Shown: positions 1-11,240 of the stretch, in pieces
How the letters are laid out: each line of letters opens with the position of its first letter
Numbering within the stretch: position 1 is the first letter of the stretch
NCBI GenBank assembly: GCA_015680685.1
Contig: MNCI01030629.1
Coordinates: forward strand, 427,980 to 491,979
DNA: 64,000 bases
Source of the DNA: Gnetum montanum
Lineage: Eukaryota; Streptophyta; Gnetopsida; Gnetales; Gnetaceae
Direction: 5' to 3'
Notes under the pieces: model-generated
The model's input: only the letters and a program-made list of their open reading frames with translations
What the model was told of the DNA's origin: nothing
Database searches by the model: none
Program-made: the position numbers and the translations under genes

Positions 1-121
1 GAACGATTAACCCCAAGTGTTTCTTGTGGCGTTAAGGCATTTAGTCTATGGAGTTCAACTGGATCGCGCGTGTATGCTCGTATTCGTATGGTGGAGTGTA
101 GGGGTACCTCGCCACTCATCA
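1..121 (+). mobile_element. Athila-like LTR, 3' end only
   Basis: This is the last 121 bases of an LTR whose start lies left of the window. It ends in the family terminus GGGGTACCTCGCCACTCATC plus A, matching the ends of the LTRs at 33,830, 40,121 and 1392. It is followed not by a PBS but by the tail of an extra ORF, so it is a 3' LTR or solo LTR inserted into that ORF. Confidence 0.85.
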
Positions 122-338
122 GTATGTCAAGGCCAACCAGATGTTTTCACAACTACTATGCCCATGGGAGGTGCCGACTCCATCAAACATTGGAGCATTA
201 TCATGGACAGCATAGGATCCTCGAACCAAAGAAAAAAATCTCCAGGCACTCCTTCAGAGACATCAATTTCCAAAACTTGGAGCATAAGATAAGGGGAAGA
301 GACTCATGAAGGAACCATCACCACTAGGAACCACATGA
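122..338 (+). pseudogene. C-terminal tail of the Athila-like extra ORF
   Basis: The sequence matches the last part of the extra ORFs at 8511-11,240 and 62,739-64,000 (both minus strand). It starts at a point equivalent to the VKANQMF motif and ends with the shared KGK-x-x-M-x-EP-x-x-x-x-TT-stop ending (TGA at 336-338). The upstream part has been separated by the LTR ending at 121. Stops from TAG within the tail show it is decayed. Its role is unknown; it sits in the position of the env-like ORF of Athila elements. Confidence 0.7.
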
Positions 339-526
339 GTTCCAATAAATTTTTTCTTTTGCAAATAATGTGTATGTGTCCTAATTTTGTTTTTCTCAAT
401 TTCACATTGCAGCATGAGTAATTCCTAGTTAGTCAAATAATCCCATACCTATCCACTGTGTAATCAATCAAACTCGTTCTTATTTTGTTTGACTCGAGGA
501 TCAGTTGTTATTCAGTTGTGGGGGTA
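339..526 (+). other. 3' untranslated region with polypurine tract
   Basis: This short non-coding stretch between the extra-ORF stop and the 3' LTR ends in the purine-rich tract GTGGGGGTA (518-526), which abuts the TGATGA start of the LTR. The block before it (GACTCGAGGATCAGTTGTTATTC-like) is shared with the other Athila-like copies just before their 3' LTRs (for example 39,000-39,024 and, reversed, 62,578-62,610). It would prime plus-strand DNA synthesis. Confidence 0.75.
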
Positions 527-1392
527 TGATGAGTTGTGGTTTACCAAGCCCTGATATCATATCCTCGATATTGGGTACACGATATCGCAGCCTAGATAAC
601 AATATCAAATACACAATATCGTGAGTCTTATGTAGGCCTATAAATACCACACTCAGGTGCATAGGAAAAAGGGGGAGTCGATAAGTGTAAGTGTAGAGTC
701 TTTTTTGTTAGTTTTCAATTTGTTTTAGTTCTTTCCCCAGTGCATGCCCACAGTGTGATGATTGTAATTGTACAAAACCTTTATTTGAGTGTGATGTACT
801 TGGACACACACATCATCGGCAATAGAGATCGAGATTACTCCATCATTGCAGTATTCACTTAGCTTTTAATTATTTAATTTTTATTGTTATTTATTATTTA
901 TTTAGTTAATATTTCTTTACTATCATTTACTATTCCTATTGATAAATGCAGAATGAGTATGACTTAATCACAAAAATTTAAGTGTAACTACTTGGTAACC
1001 CAGTAACGTATCTAGGAGTGCTTAATGTAATGTGTGCTTGGTAATCCCAAAAGTAGTACATGAGGTCAAAGATGTGTATGGATGATTAAGGATGGATGCT
1101 CATCGCACTTAAGCTAGTTTAGATTTTACTTCATATTGCTTATTAGTTTAATCAAGATTAGTTTCCATTGTCTCTAAGAGTAGCCTAGTGTTAGAAACCA
1201 TATCATACACCTCACTCTAAACTAAACCATATGTGACAAAGAAAATACTAGTCCAGGTGGAAAGACAGTGAACTACGATCAATGTGTAACTATTTAGACA
1301 CCACAACTAGTCCATATGTGGGGTTTGACTGGATCGTGTGTACACGCTTGTATTTGTATGGTTGAATGTAGGGGGTACCTCGCCACTCATCA
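527..1392 (+). mobile_element. Athila-like 3' LTR (866 bp)
   Basis: The LTR begins TGATGAGTTGTGG directly after a polypurine tract and ends CGCCACTCATCA. A TATA box lies at 639-646 (TATAAATA). Just upstream are several GATATC/CGATAT-type motifs. A block around 760-830 with TGTACTTGGACACA matches the region before the poly(A) signal in other copies. No PBS follows, so it is the 3' LTR of a plus-strand element whose body was cut by the LTR at 1-121. It is inserted into the minus-strand Athila-like sequence that resumes at about 1393. Confidence 0.85.
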
Positions 1393-3560
1393 ATCTGTAA
1401 TCATCAACAGTTTGAAATTATTAGGGTGTCTAAATTGGTGCTTAATGGTTCTTTATCCTTGTCATCTTCTTGGTTAGATCAAGTTCTTATCTTATTATGA
1501 TTGTAGAGTTAAAAAATTTCAAAATGAAATCCCCTAAGTGTTATATCATTAGTTACTTATGACCTTCCACAATTATCATTTTCTTGGTTGTTATGCCTTA
1601 AAATAGGTAGAATGGTTAAGTTATTTAACCTAAGTTTGACTGGTTTATGATGATATCTTTGTTGTTTTCTTATACTATCTTTTGGGTGTTAGAAACATTT
1701 TGGCTCAAATTTGCTAATGTTAGCATAGTGTACCCCCCATAATTAAGTTGAGCTCTTCAGGATCAATAGGGTTCAAGAATTTTGGAAATTGGAGCTACTA
1801 GGATAGAGTTATGGCCTTGGAAAGTTAGTGTGCAAGAGCTTTGAGGAAAAACTGCCAAAACTTCTCTTGCTACAAATGAGAGGAATGAAAAATTTCACTA
1901 ACTCCTGTGCATATATATACTATTTTTATATTTGTGACATCATATATGCAACATCGTAGGGGCTATGTTGTCATTGTTGTCATAGCTATGATGTCATTGT
2001 GAAAATTGTCAAATTTGTCATTGAATATTCTAGGAAAAAATGAGTCAAATGGAATGTTTGAAGATGTGAAGCTTCTCCAGAGCATCTTGGACTATTAATG
2101 ATGCACAGTTTCAGTTCATAAGGAAGGAATCTCAGACAATGAAATTTTATTGAATGAATAGGAGATGGGTTGAGAATTTCTGATGTATGGGAAAATTACT
2201 AGATGATATGAAAAGTATTTAATGAATCTTAATTATTTCAAATGGCACAAGATGGTATGGAATTACTTATCAAGTATGAAATACAAGAGTTATACAAGTG
2301 GGTCCTCTCCAAAGTAAGCTCCAACCCTTAGTGCCTTTGTATAACCACTCCTAAAAGTGTCCTTAGGCACTTAAGGAGTTGAGTGTAAGACATACCTATC
2401 TAGCAAAATACACATGTCAGTATCACCAGACTGGAAGAATGATGCTATATTATATAAAACCATAAAGTTATGATTAAATATACAGTGAGGTCAAGACTAT
2501 AGAAAGGATTGCTAAAACTTGGAACATGAGGTGTCTTACCATAGGCATAATGAATCCTTGGGTGTGATTTGTGGTTAATGTAATAATTAGCCCTTCTTTC
2601 CAAGATTCAAACAAAGTACAAACCACTTTCTAATGACATCACATTGTTTCATCTCTAGGATTTTCAACCATAATACTACCACTTGTTGCAAGGAGAACTA
2701 CCACTTGGGGTGTTGTTCAAGGAAGGAGTTTATTCATTACACTCTTTATTTTTGATGTTCTTGAAAAGTTGCCTATCTTTAGGCATGGGTAACATGTCTT
2801 TTCAGTGGGACATCCAAAAATTTATTTTGTGCATGGATTTTATTTTTGATTATGTTGACCATACTAGAGGATTATCTTTATTTATGGGTAACATGTCTTT
2901 TCAATGACATGGTAAGGTAACAATTATTGTACTCTTACATCCATTTTTTGTTAGATCTTCAAGGAAATAATACATCGTTAGTAACAGGATAGAACTTATA
3001 GTAGTATCCCCAAAGAATCCACAAGTTCCTTTGATGTCACACCATTGTCATTCCCACTTGGTTCTTCACTTTTTGATCTAGGCATAATGATCACAAGTCT
3101 ATTCTTAGTTTTATCATGAGAAAAATATCATTATGGCCATTGTAAGAACCTCTTATTATTCGAATGGGTGGATGGATGTTGTGGTCTCACTGTATAGGTA
3201 ATTAGTCCCTTATGATTTGACAATATAGGACAATCTTCACCTTATTGGGACTAGATCTTGCTTTATTCGATGTGTTTTATTGGAAATTAACAAAAATATT
3301 TATATGAAAAATGATGTAATTCATAGAAAAAATGGAAAAATAGAGAAAGAATTTGAAAAAATATTAAAGAATATTAAAATATTACAAAATTAGAAAGTAT
3401 AAAAGAATGAAAAGATATCAAAGAATGTGAAAATTGGTAAGAAATGTTAAAAGGTATAATAAGAAATTATAAACCAAAAAGAATTAGAAAACCAAAAAGT
3501 TGAAAAGCACTTATTAATTCCTAAATCAAGACAAGGTATCTCTCCCACAACTGAACTCAT
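1393..3560 (-). other. Post-pol spacer of a minus-strand Athila-like element, copy 1
   Basis: No credible gene is present. The stretch 1430-3000 is collinear with 11,260-12,820: for example both contain the block with CCTTAGGCACTTAAGGAGTT (2361-2380 and 12,238-12,257) and a CCCCCAT-AGTTGAGC block near 1735 and 11,590. A related block with GGGGAGGATCCACTTG occurs on the plus strand at 21,398-21,413 in the element that keeps its integrase, downstream of it, so this is the non-coding region after pol. Near 3540-3560, read on the minus strand, a GTGGGAGAGAT block corresponds to the sequence that follows the integrase at 20,085-20,097. Confidence 0.6.
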
Positions 3561-4050
3561 GGGCAAGTGTTTGGAAAATGCATCCTAGATCCCCTAGATC
3601 ACACACTCTAGGTTTCTCATTTACCATCCTTAGTCATTTAGTTTTTCAGTTATTATCCTGTGTAATCTTAATGGTAATTGAATTTTGATTATCTAAGGAT
3701 ATATATCTTGTTAAATTAGATGGTATTTCCATTTGAGAAGGTCCAACTATACTTTCTTGTTTATTCTTAACTTCACATTTTAAGTCATTACTTCTCATAT
3801 TTGTTAGTGTATGATTATGGTTTATGAAATCCTTTTGTGAGCTCTTAGTTTAGGTTATTTTCTTCAAATAGGAGTTAATAAGTGAGTCAGATGGTTCCAT
3901 GCATGTTTTGGACAATTTTAGGTTCTTATTTTTCAGCTACTAGGTGTCTTTTGGTTTATTAGCCCATGTTTCTTCTTGTACACACTTGTTTATCCCATTT
4001 GTTATGGGCTAGTGTAAGGATTGTGTTGACATTTTGAGCTTTCTATCCAC
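3561..4050 (-). other. Short join between protease and post-pol spacer
   Basis: In the RT-bearing relative (12,828-22,266) more than 3 kb of RT, RNase H and integrase separate the protease from the post-pol block. Here the two are only about 500 bp apart and no RT or integrase motif can be read. I see nothing else recognisable. Confidence 0.5.
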
Positions 4051-4480
4051 AACTGTATCTTTTGTTATCATTAGTAATGAATGGAATTCTTTGCATATGT
4101 ATGGCTCCTTGCACATCTTCTTTAGAGATTTCCATGGATAAATATCTCATTCTTAACTTAGCATCTATTATGCTAAGCTATGTCTTCCCATAATGATAGG
4201 AAATTTCATGTTATCATTATTCATGTTAATCATAGAAAATATGTTGGATAAGACCACCCATTGATAGTGGTCAGAGGAATGGTGATAGATTGGTCTGCTA
4301 GCTCTAACTTTATGTTGCACTTTTTTAAGGGTGATAGGTTCCATGCCTTGTATGTTTATTAGGATATCAAGTTTACTCCAAAACCTGAGTCTAGTAGATC
4401 CTTGCATGATGAATTTATAGCTACTTGTAAATAAATTAGAGAAATTCCTAGATCAATTCTTCTCTTACGAAGTATCCCTA
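4051..4480 (-). pseudogene. Athila-like protease (minus strand, decayed)
   Basis: Read on the minus strand, an aspartic-protease-type active-site stretch LLDSGFGVNLIS lies near 4370-4400, followed by residues that end in FPIIMGR near 4190. Both motifs have counterparts in the protease at 36,590-36,850. The D-S-G triad is retained. The domain follows gag on the same strand and would cut the gag polyprotein in the virus-like particle. Several stops interrupt it. Confidence 0.6.
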
Positions 4481-7056
4481 CCTTTATCCAATCTTATACT
4501 ATATCCATTAGCATGATAGTTGGAATTTTCTGAATGGACTAGTATAAGAGCATAGTGTTCATAAGAGGATCTATCATATAAGGAACATGATTTAGTAAAT
4601 TCCTAACTCTACCAGCTCTTTTGGGACTTGTCTTGAAGAAAGAATGATTCTTAAATTTTCCTTTAGTATTGTAGGAAAGATCCTCTATTTGTATATTTAT
4701 TGACCTTATAGCATTCTTTTGTTGTGCTTGTGACATCAATTCTTCCTACATTGCATGTGGTGGTACAAGTGGTAGAGGGTTAGAAGATTAACTCAACAAA
4801 CTAGCTACTTGTTGATGCACATAGGGATTATAATCCATCCTTGGAGGTGTTGGTTTATAGTATTCTAATGGATAGTACTATGAAGTCTGAATTGCTACAT
4901 TGCTCAGAGATATTGAATGCTGAACATAGTATCCATAAGGATCTGGATGCTAATATGGATACCATTTTCTTGGTGGTGGCATTGCCCATGATTGTAATTG
5001 CTACCACTATTGATGGTACTACTCCTGTGGCTGTGGGTAAGCTCCACTAGGATAGTAGGCTAGTTGGAAAGTTTGTTAGTAGTTACTTTTAGGGTAAGAC
5101 AATCATTTTGGCATTTTCTTCTTGATGAATCTTAGATTGAGCGCATATGCCCTTGTTTATTGCAAATGTACCATTACAAGATAAAACCCCTTAGGATGTT
5201 CATATTGGTACATTGTCCATCCTTCCTTAGCATTTGAGCTTGTATTAGGATATTTTTCCAGTAAAGAAACATTTACTTTTTGTCTATAGTCTTTTTTCTT
5301 CTTTTCTCCTTGCCCTTACTAAAGTCTTATTCAATTCTTTCATTTATGATTTTTAAAGTTGTAGCAAATTTCTCATCCACCAAATCCCACATCTTTTTTA
5401 CCTTACTGGCTATGTTAATAAATATTTGGATTGGTAGAGTCTTTTTCTATATCACTTCCTCCAAGGTTTCTTCCTTTTTCTTATTACATATTCGTACATC
5501 TCTTTTTCGGATAGATGGATTTCTATTATACTCTTTAGTTGATTCTCTCTTCTTTAACTCGCCTTCTTCCTTTGACACTCTTGGTCAAGTAATCTTTGAA
5601 TTTGATGGGTGGTCATTTTAGATAGTCTGCCTTAGGCATAAACCACAAGGGTTTCCTTGGTTTTATTTCTTAGCCCATCAACAATATGTCTAAGATACTT
5701 CCATTGAGAAAATTCGTGGCCTAGTCACCTATGTAGAAGCAAATAGTATCTACCCATTGCCACATCAAGAGATTCATGGGTCCCTTACTTCTAGACATGG
5801 ATATGCTTCCTAAGATTGGACACCCAAGAGTAGGTTTGGTATTTATTATTGAAAACTTCAAGCATGGTACTCCACCTTCTGATTGATTTAGGTTCTAATG
5901 ATCTGTGCCAACTTTCTACCTTCTTGATGAGTGTTTAAGGAAAAAACTTAAGTTTTTGCTAGTCACTCTTTATATTCAATAGGCAATAGTCATCATGAAA
6001 GGCTTGAAGGTGATGTTATGGATCTGTGTTATAGCCACCTTCAAACTTTGGCATATTGTTCATATCAAGTCACTTGATGCGACTATCTCTCACATGCCTA
6101 GTTAGAATATATATAGCTTCTCTTATGTTGATCATGCTATGAGTTGTCAATAGGGGTTTTTCTTGATCCTAGGATTTGTATGCTTGATTATAGTAATGCC
6201 TCCTTTGATACTTATATCACTCTCTTTTTGCAAGTCTATCCTTGTTCCTTCATGGTTCATGCTCTTCATCTTCTTCATCAAGGTATCTTTGGCAACACTC
6301 ATGTCTATCATGAGTCTATCATCTTTCCTTGTCGTGATCTCTATACCTTTGTCCCTTTTGATCAAAGTCCACGAATGATCTTGAGCAGGAAGATGAAGTA
6401 GTGGAAGAACAATGCCAAATGATTCTCATTCTATGACTTTGGTATTCATCTCTTTGTGATCCAGTAGAAACTCTTGGCCTTAAGTCCTGCTTGTACTTAG
6501 AGTCCTTTGCTTCTCTTCTTGGTGTCTTTGTGAGGGTTGAATGTAGTTACACTTTGATAGCTTCTTCTAGTTGAATGATATGTGTTTGGAAATGGACTTC
6601 ATGATCATAGTGGAGTTTCTTTGCTACAATTGCATTGCCATCAAGCTCCTCTAGGACAACAAGAGAGTAAACCTACTTTCCCTTGTTATGCACATGTTTA
6701 GTTTCCATAGCAGAATCTCTTTGCACTTGTGCCTCTGTGGGTTGATAGGGTCTTTTCATGTGTTTGATCACATGGTACACTTCTTGTGCATAACTCAGAT
6801 TCACTTCCCTCAAAGTTGTTTGAAGCATGATGGTTACTGAATGCTTTGGAGGCAAAATGATGTTGCCTTGTAGGTCTCTCCACCTCCATTGCCCATCTTT
6901 GTGGAAGATGAATGTGAAATCAAGGTAGTAAGGATCATTTTGAGCATATGAGATTCTTGTTTGCATAGGCATACTCTAGTCTCCATCATTATTTATTTTG
7001 TCATTACCCCTTTATATCTCTTTGGTAGATAACAGTTTTTTCTTAGTTGAAGACAT
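4481..7056 (-). pseudogene. Athila-like gag (minus strand, decayed)
   Basis: The likely start is the ATG at 7056 (minus strand), about 120 bases after the PBS. The N-terminal part contains a conserved stretch ending in WRDLQGNIILPP (about 6840-6890), which is also seen at 34,150-34,180 and 14,000-14,030. The middle is low-complexity and acidic/basic. Near 5180 the C-terminal knuckle region survives only as YQYEHPKGF, with its cysteines lost. Many stops and frameshifts are present. Gag would form the particle shell and bind element RNA. Confidence 0.65.
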
Positions 7057-7177
7057 GTTATAAGTGTGACACTTGGTTAAGTGTGTGTTATTATAATTAT
7101 TTAAAGATTATGAAGATTTTATGGTTCTTGATACCATGAACTTTGTAAGATCAATTACTTAGCATACATTAACACAT

Positions 7178-7195
7178 CCTTGGCAATGACTCCAA
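7178..7195 (-). other. Primer-binding site, tRNA-Asp-like
   Basis: On the minus strand it reads TTGGAGTCATTGCCAAGG, directly following the LTR. The complement of a plant tRNA-Asp 3' end is TGGCGCCGTTGCCGGGGA, so this is a decayed match. The same site in better condition is at 25,504-25,520 and 33,831-33,849. Confidence 0.7.
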
Positions 7196-8306
7196 TGATG
7201 AGTGGTGGAGTATCCAACACCCTACCATACAAGTCATGAGTGTTCACAGATGACCAGATCATAATCCATAGATACACAATGTAATTATTCTTAGTAATTG
7301 ATATTGAGTTCATGATCTTTGTCTTTCTACTTCGAGCTAGTGAAGTCTAAGTGTATGGTTTAGGTCTTAGTAAGGCATATGATTGGTTGATGTTTGATGA
7401 GCGATGAAGTATCTAACACCCAACCATATAAGATATGGGTGTTTATGCATGATCCTAGTTGAATTCCAAAGACAAGGTAATGTGATTATGCAAGTAACTG
7501 GTTAGAGTTCGCAAGCATTGTCTTCCCACATGAGCTAGTAAATTTAATGCATATGGTTTAACTCACAATGAGGTATATGATATTGATGTTGTATGGGCCA
7601 TAGTGCTCCTAGCTAACATAAAGTAAATATAGTAATTTCTAAATATAAGTAGTAATAAAAAAATATAATCTAGCCTATGAAATGAGTAGCTGGTCCTAAC
7701 CTTTTGTTCACACCTTGGACTTCATGTAACTACTACTGGGATTACCAAGTACCACACTACTAGGCATACCAAGTGATAGTACTATTGGGTTACCAAGAAG
7801 CTACAGTTAAGTGCTCAAGATCATTCATACTCATTCTGCTTAACAACAAGAATAGTAAAATGTATAGAAAGTAAATCAGTAACTAATGAAAATAGTAAAC
7901 ATTAAGCTAAGTAAAAACAAGAAAATTATTCTAAGTGTAAAAAATAAAGACTAAGTAATGTTGCAATGATGTAGAGTAATCTTAATCTTTATTTTTGTGC
8001 ATGAAATGTGTTCAAGTACATCTTAGTTGAATAAAGAGTCTATTAATTTCCTATACATCACACTACAGACATACACTTCTAAGTGCTAAGTGCTAAAATT
8101 GAGAAAACAAACTGACATACTTTCACAAAGTGTCTAATGAAAATTGTCTCTAGACAATGTGCCTAAGTGTTGTATTTATAGGCCCACACACATCCGTGAT
8201 ATCAAATACACGACATCATATCTTGTGCCCTAATATCAGGGATTTGATATAGTAGCTCCGATATTGGATACTCGATATTGTGGCTGAGAAAAAAATTGAT
8301 TTATAA
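7196..8306 (-). mobile_element. Athila-like LTR shared by two internal regions
   Basis: Minus-oriented LTR of 1111 bp. Its 3' end (TGATGAGTGG on the plus strand) abuts a PBS, and its 5' end abuts a polypurine tract. It therefore acts as 5' LTR for the gag copy to the left and as 3' LTR for the extra ORF to the right. A reversed TATA box is at 8173-8180, with GATATC-type motifs between 8190 and 8280. It is about 250 bp longer than the 861-bp copy at 25,522 because its terminal about 199 bp occurs twice (7196 and 7395). The 5' TG is decayed. Confidence 0.85.
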
Positions 8307-8318
8307 TACCCCTATGAC
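8307..8318 (-). other. Polypurine tract of a minus-strand Athila-like element
   Basis: On the minus strand it reads TAGGGGTA, followed by the LTR. The neighbouring bases match the PPT environment of the other copies (GTTTTCATTCAGTC-like). It marks the end of an internal region that extends to the right. Confidence 0.7.
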
Positions 8319-8510
8319 TGACCGAAAACTTGTTCTCAAGTTAAAACATAATGAGTATGTAGTTCCTTACAAAATTGAGAGGTAGATTTATATGATAGTA
8401 ACTCTTATATACATGACTCTTTAATGCTAGAGTGGAGTTTACAAAAATGACACATTTCATGACATGACAACTTTACAAAAAGAACAAAATTGAGAAAGTT
8501 GGATGTAGCT

Positions 8511-11240
8511 TTATGTTGTTCTAGGCGATAGTGGTTCTTCCATTGGTTGCTTTCCTTTATCATTAGGCTTCTAAAATCTATATCAATTGACAAGAATTTG
8601 AAGTTTTTCTTCTTCTGTTCTAGGATCGTGAGCCATCCATGTGAATGAACCAATGCTTAATGTAATCGGCATGTCCCATGGGCATGGCAGCTATGGAAAC
8701 ATTTGGTTTGCTTTAACATACCAAGTTATGAATTGCCTCTTCTCTTCCTTGAATGCTCTAGTCTTTTTACTTAATTCATGATAGTTTGATAGTCTTCTAG
8801 CCAAGTTTGCTACTACATCTTTTTGTTTGTGGTAGCCAACCTTTATTACTTCTAATTCTAAGTTTACTACTTGGAGTTTTTGCAAATAATCTTTTTGATC
8901 CACAAACTCTTTCTCATATAATGCATAGGTGGTTGCTACTTTCTATTCTATCTTATTCTAGGCCTACCTATTATCAACATGGCTAAGTTAGCATAACGAA
9001 GCTTACCTAACCTTATGTACTCTTTCAAATCCTCAATCTATAGGTCTTTATTTTTCACTTTCACTTAGTGGAAAAGGGCATAACTATTAAGGATGGATTA
9101 CTAATAAGGATTTTGTGCTGATATGGAATTGATTCTAGCCTTTTCCATCTAGATTTCTTTCTCACTAATTTGTTTGTACATGCCCACCTAGTCTCAGAAG
9201 TATTTCTTGAGTCTCTCATGTTTCTTTGCCTCGTATTTCCATGCATTGATTTCAATGGTTGATTTAGTCAAATGGCATGTACTTCCTCCATAGAGAGGAT
9301 TCTATTTTTTCTCATGAGGTAACTCATGTTCTAATTGACCCTCACCAGTTGTTGCCTTAACTAGTGGATGCTCTCTTCTAGAATGTTTTTTATAATTTTT
9401 CCACTATGGTCAGCTTCAAGTTGTCAATAGCAAGTTGCTTATTTTTCTCTTGAATTGTATTAAGTGCCTTCACATGTGCATATTTCTATGTTTCAACTAT
9501 AGAGGCATTCCATACTGCTCAATTAGGCTATCGATCTGCTTAATTCTAAATTGTTCAATCTAGCCAGGCATAATGAATTGTGTGGGATCTCTTGTTTGAG
9601 CTCTTAAGGCTATGAGTTCTTCTTAAAGTTTTAGAACTTCTGATTCTACATGCTTTGCCTTGGTCTCTACCATGTCCAATTTATCCTTGATAGTGATTAA
9701 CTCTACCTACACTACAGTGACATCACTTGGAATGTCAAAGCATGTTGTTATTACTTACCCCATTTGTAGCAGTTGATTAAGTGCATCTTCATGATCAAAA
9801 AGAGTCATTGAGGTTCTGGTTAACATGTGAGCACTTCTAGCTCCAGTCAGATCCACCAATGGTACAACAAGTACATTGAAGGATTCTTTGATGTGATCGG
9901 TGATCACCTTTGCTACTCCCGCTACATCTTGGTGCTACATTATCACAACCATGGCTCCTTCTCTAGTCTACAACATCACTTGGAATGATGCAACATTCTA
10001 TAGATTTGTTGTTATCATGTCTCTCCTCTTGACTATAATGAAATTGGTCCACTTACTAGATCAGCTGAAACTGTGGGTCTTATGGTGCTATCTATAACTT
10101 TGTACAAATTGGCCTCTCCTTTGGTTCCATAATTGATTGTTTCTATAATTTGCTTTAGATGGCTCATTGATGGTTGATAATCTTGTGGTGGTCGCCGTGG
10201 AACTTGTGATGGTTGCTACCCTTACTATTGGTTTCTAGGCCCTACTTGCCCTTATTATTGTTGCTCTTATTTTTTTATCTTGCTCTTATTCTTGCTCTGC
10301 AGCATGATCTTTTCTTGGTAGAGCTAGTTTAAGCAACTCAATGTATGAAGCATTTTGGGCTATTCTAGGAATGTTATTAGTGTATTCCAGGATTTCAACT
10401 CACTTGTACAGCTTCTTGATAAGGCGAGAAAATGGAAGTGTTGGCTTCCTTGCCTTTCTATCTTCAAATTGTTAGTGAATTTCTATAAAATAGTGTTGTG
10501 CTAGATTGACATTGAATTTTCCCATTAGAATTTCACTTTCTCTGGTCGCATAAGTTGATAGTCGATTGAGTCCTTTTGTTGGGAATAGATAATAAGTGCC
10601 AATGTTAAAGTATATCCTTTCCTCCAGAGTTAGTTCATTGTATCCTTTATCTCATTTGCCATATGTCCTTTTCAACTGTAATTTTCTTGTTTTTGGATAT
10701 GATCGGGTGGATAGATATGCTAGTCGTGCCCCTTCATTTGGTATATTCAGAGCTTCAACAGTTGCCTTGATTGATAATGAAATTGAAATTCCTCTAATAT
10801 TGATTGTAGTTCCCTCCTCTTTATTGTGTCAAAATTGATATGTTTTTCCAAGATACCATTCACCACTATTTGAAAGGATATGTGACAATAGTGACACTTA
10901 GAGTTGACTCCTAACCTCTTTTGAAACAAATGCCATGAATGGGCCAAAGTTCATCTCCACAATGACTATGTTTAGGATAAATCTCTCTTAAATGTCTTGA
11001 AAATAGTCTTATTACAATGTGAGGTGTTTTTGTTGCTCGTGTGGTGCTTCTACCTCTCCTTGGGCTAATTTTCATATGGTAGAAGTTTCTTGATGAATGC
11101 TAAATGATTAGACTTCTTACTCCTCATGTTTAGGTTCTTGTCCTCCATTTTTGCCTCTACCTTGGCCTCTTGGTCATTTTCTTGCTCCTTGTGAAGGTCC
11201 TTCTTGTGCTTCTCCTCTTCTTGGGACCATATACAGTCAT
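8511..11240 (-). pseudogene. Extra ORF in env position, nearly full length, decayed
   Basis: This minus-strand coding region (about 2.7 kb, up to about 900 codons) lies between the post-pol spacer and the PPT, the place of the env-like ORF of Athila elements. A plausible start is the ATG at 11,240. Readable pieces, spread over frames by indels, include IVIVEMNFGPFMAFVSKE (about 10,920-10,975), NIPNEGARLAYLST (about 10,710-10,755), LFPTKGLNRLSTYATRES (about 10,520-10,575), a heptad-rich coiled-coil-like half, and VKANQMFP near 8695-8720. It ends with KGKQPMEEPLSPRTT and a stop at 8511-8513. The N-terminal half resembles, loosely, the plant-transposon protein domains found in other plant gypsy elements; I am not certain. 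No signal peptide or clear membrane segment is seen, so an envelope role is not supported. Confidence 0.55.

Noticed and set aside
5280-5621. 113-codon plus-strand ORF rich in Phe/Leu/Ser, resembling a membrane protein
   Set aside because: The minus strand here is Athila-like gag, rich in Lys/Glu; its complement naturally reads as Phe/Leu/Ser. The same applies at 6144-6401 and 23,611-23,802.
8511-11240. Extra ORF as a true retroviral envelope
   Set aside because: Only its position fits. I see no signal peptide, no convincing membrane segment and no cleavage motif; the C-terminal half is coiled-coil-like and hydrophilic.
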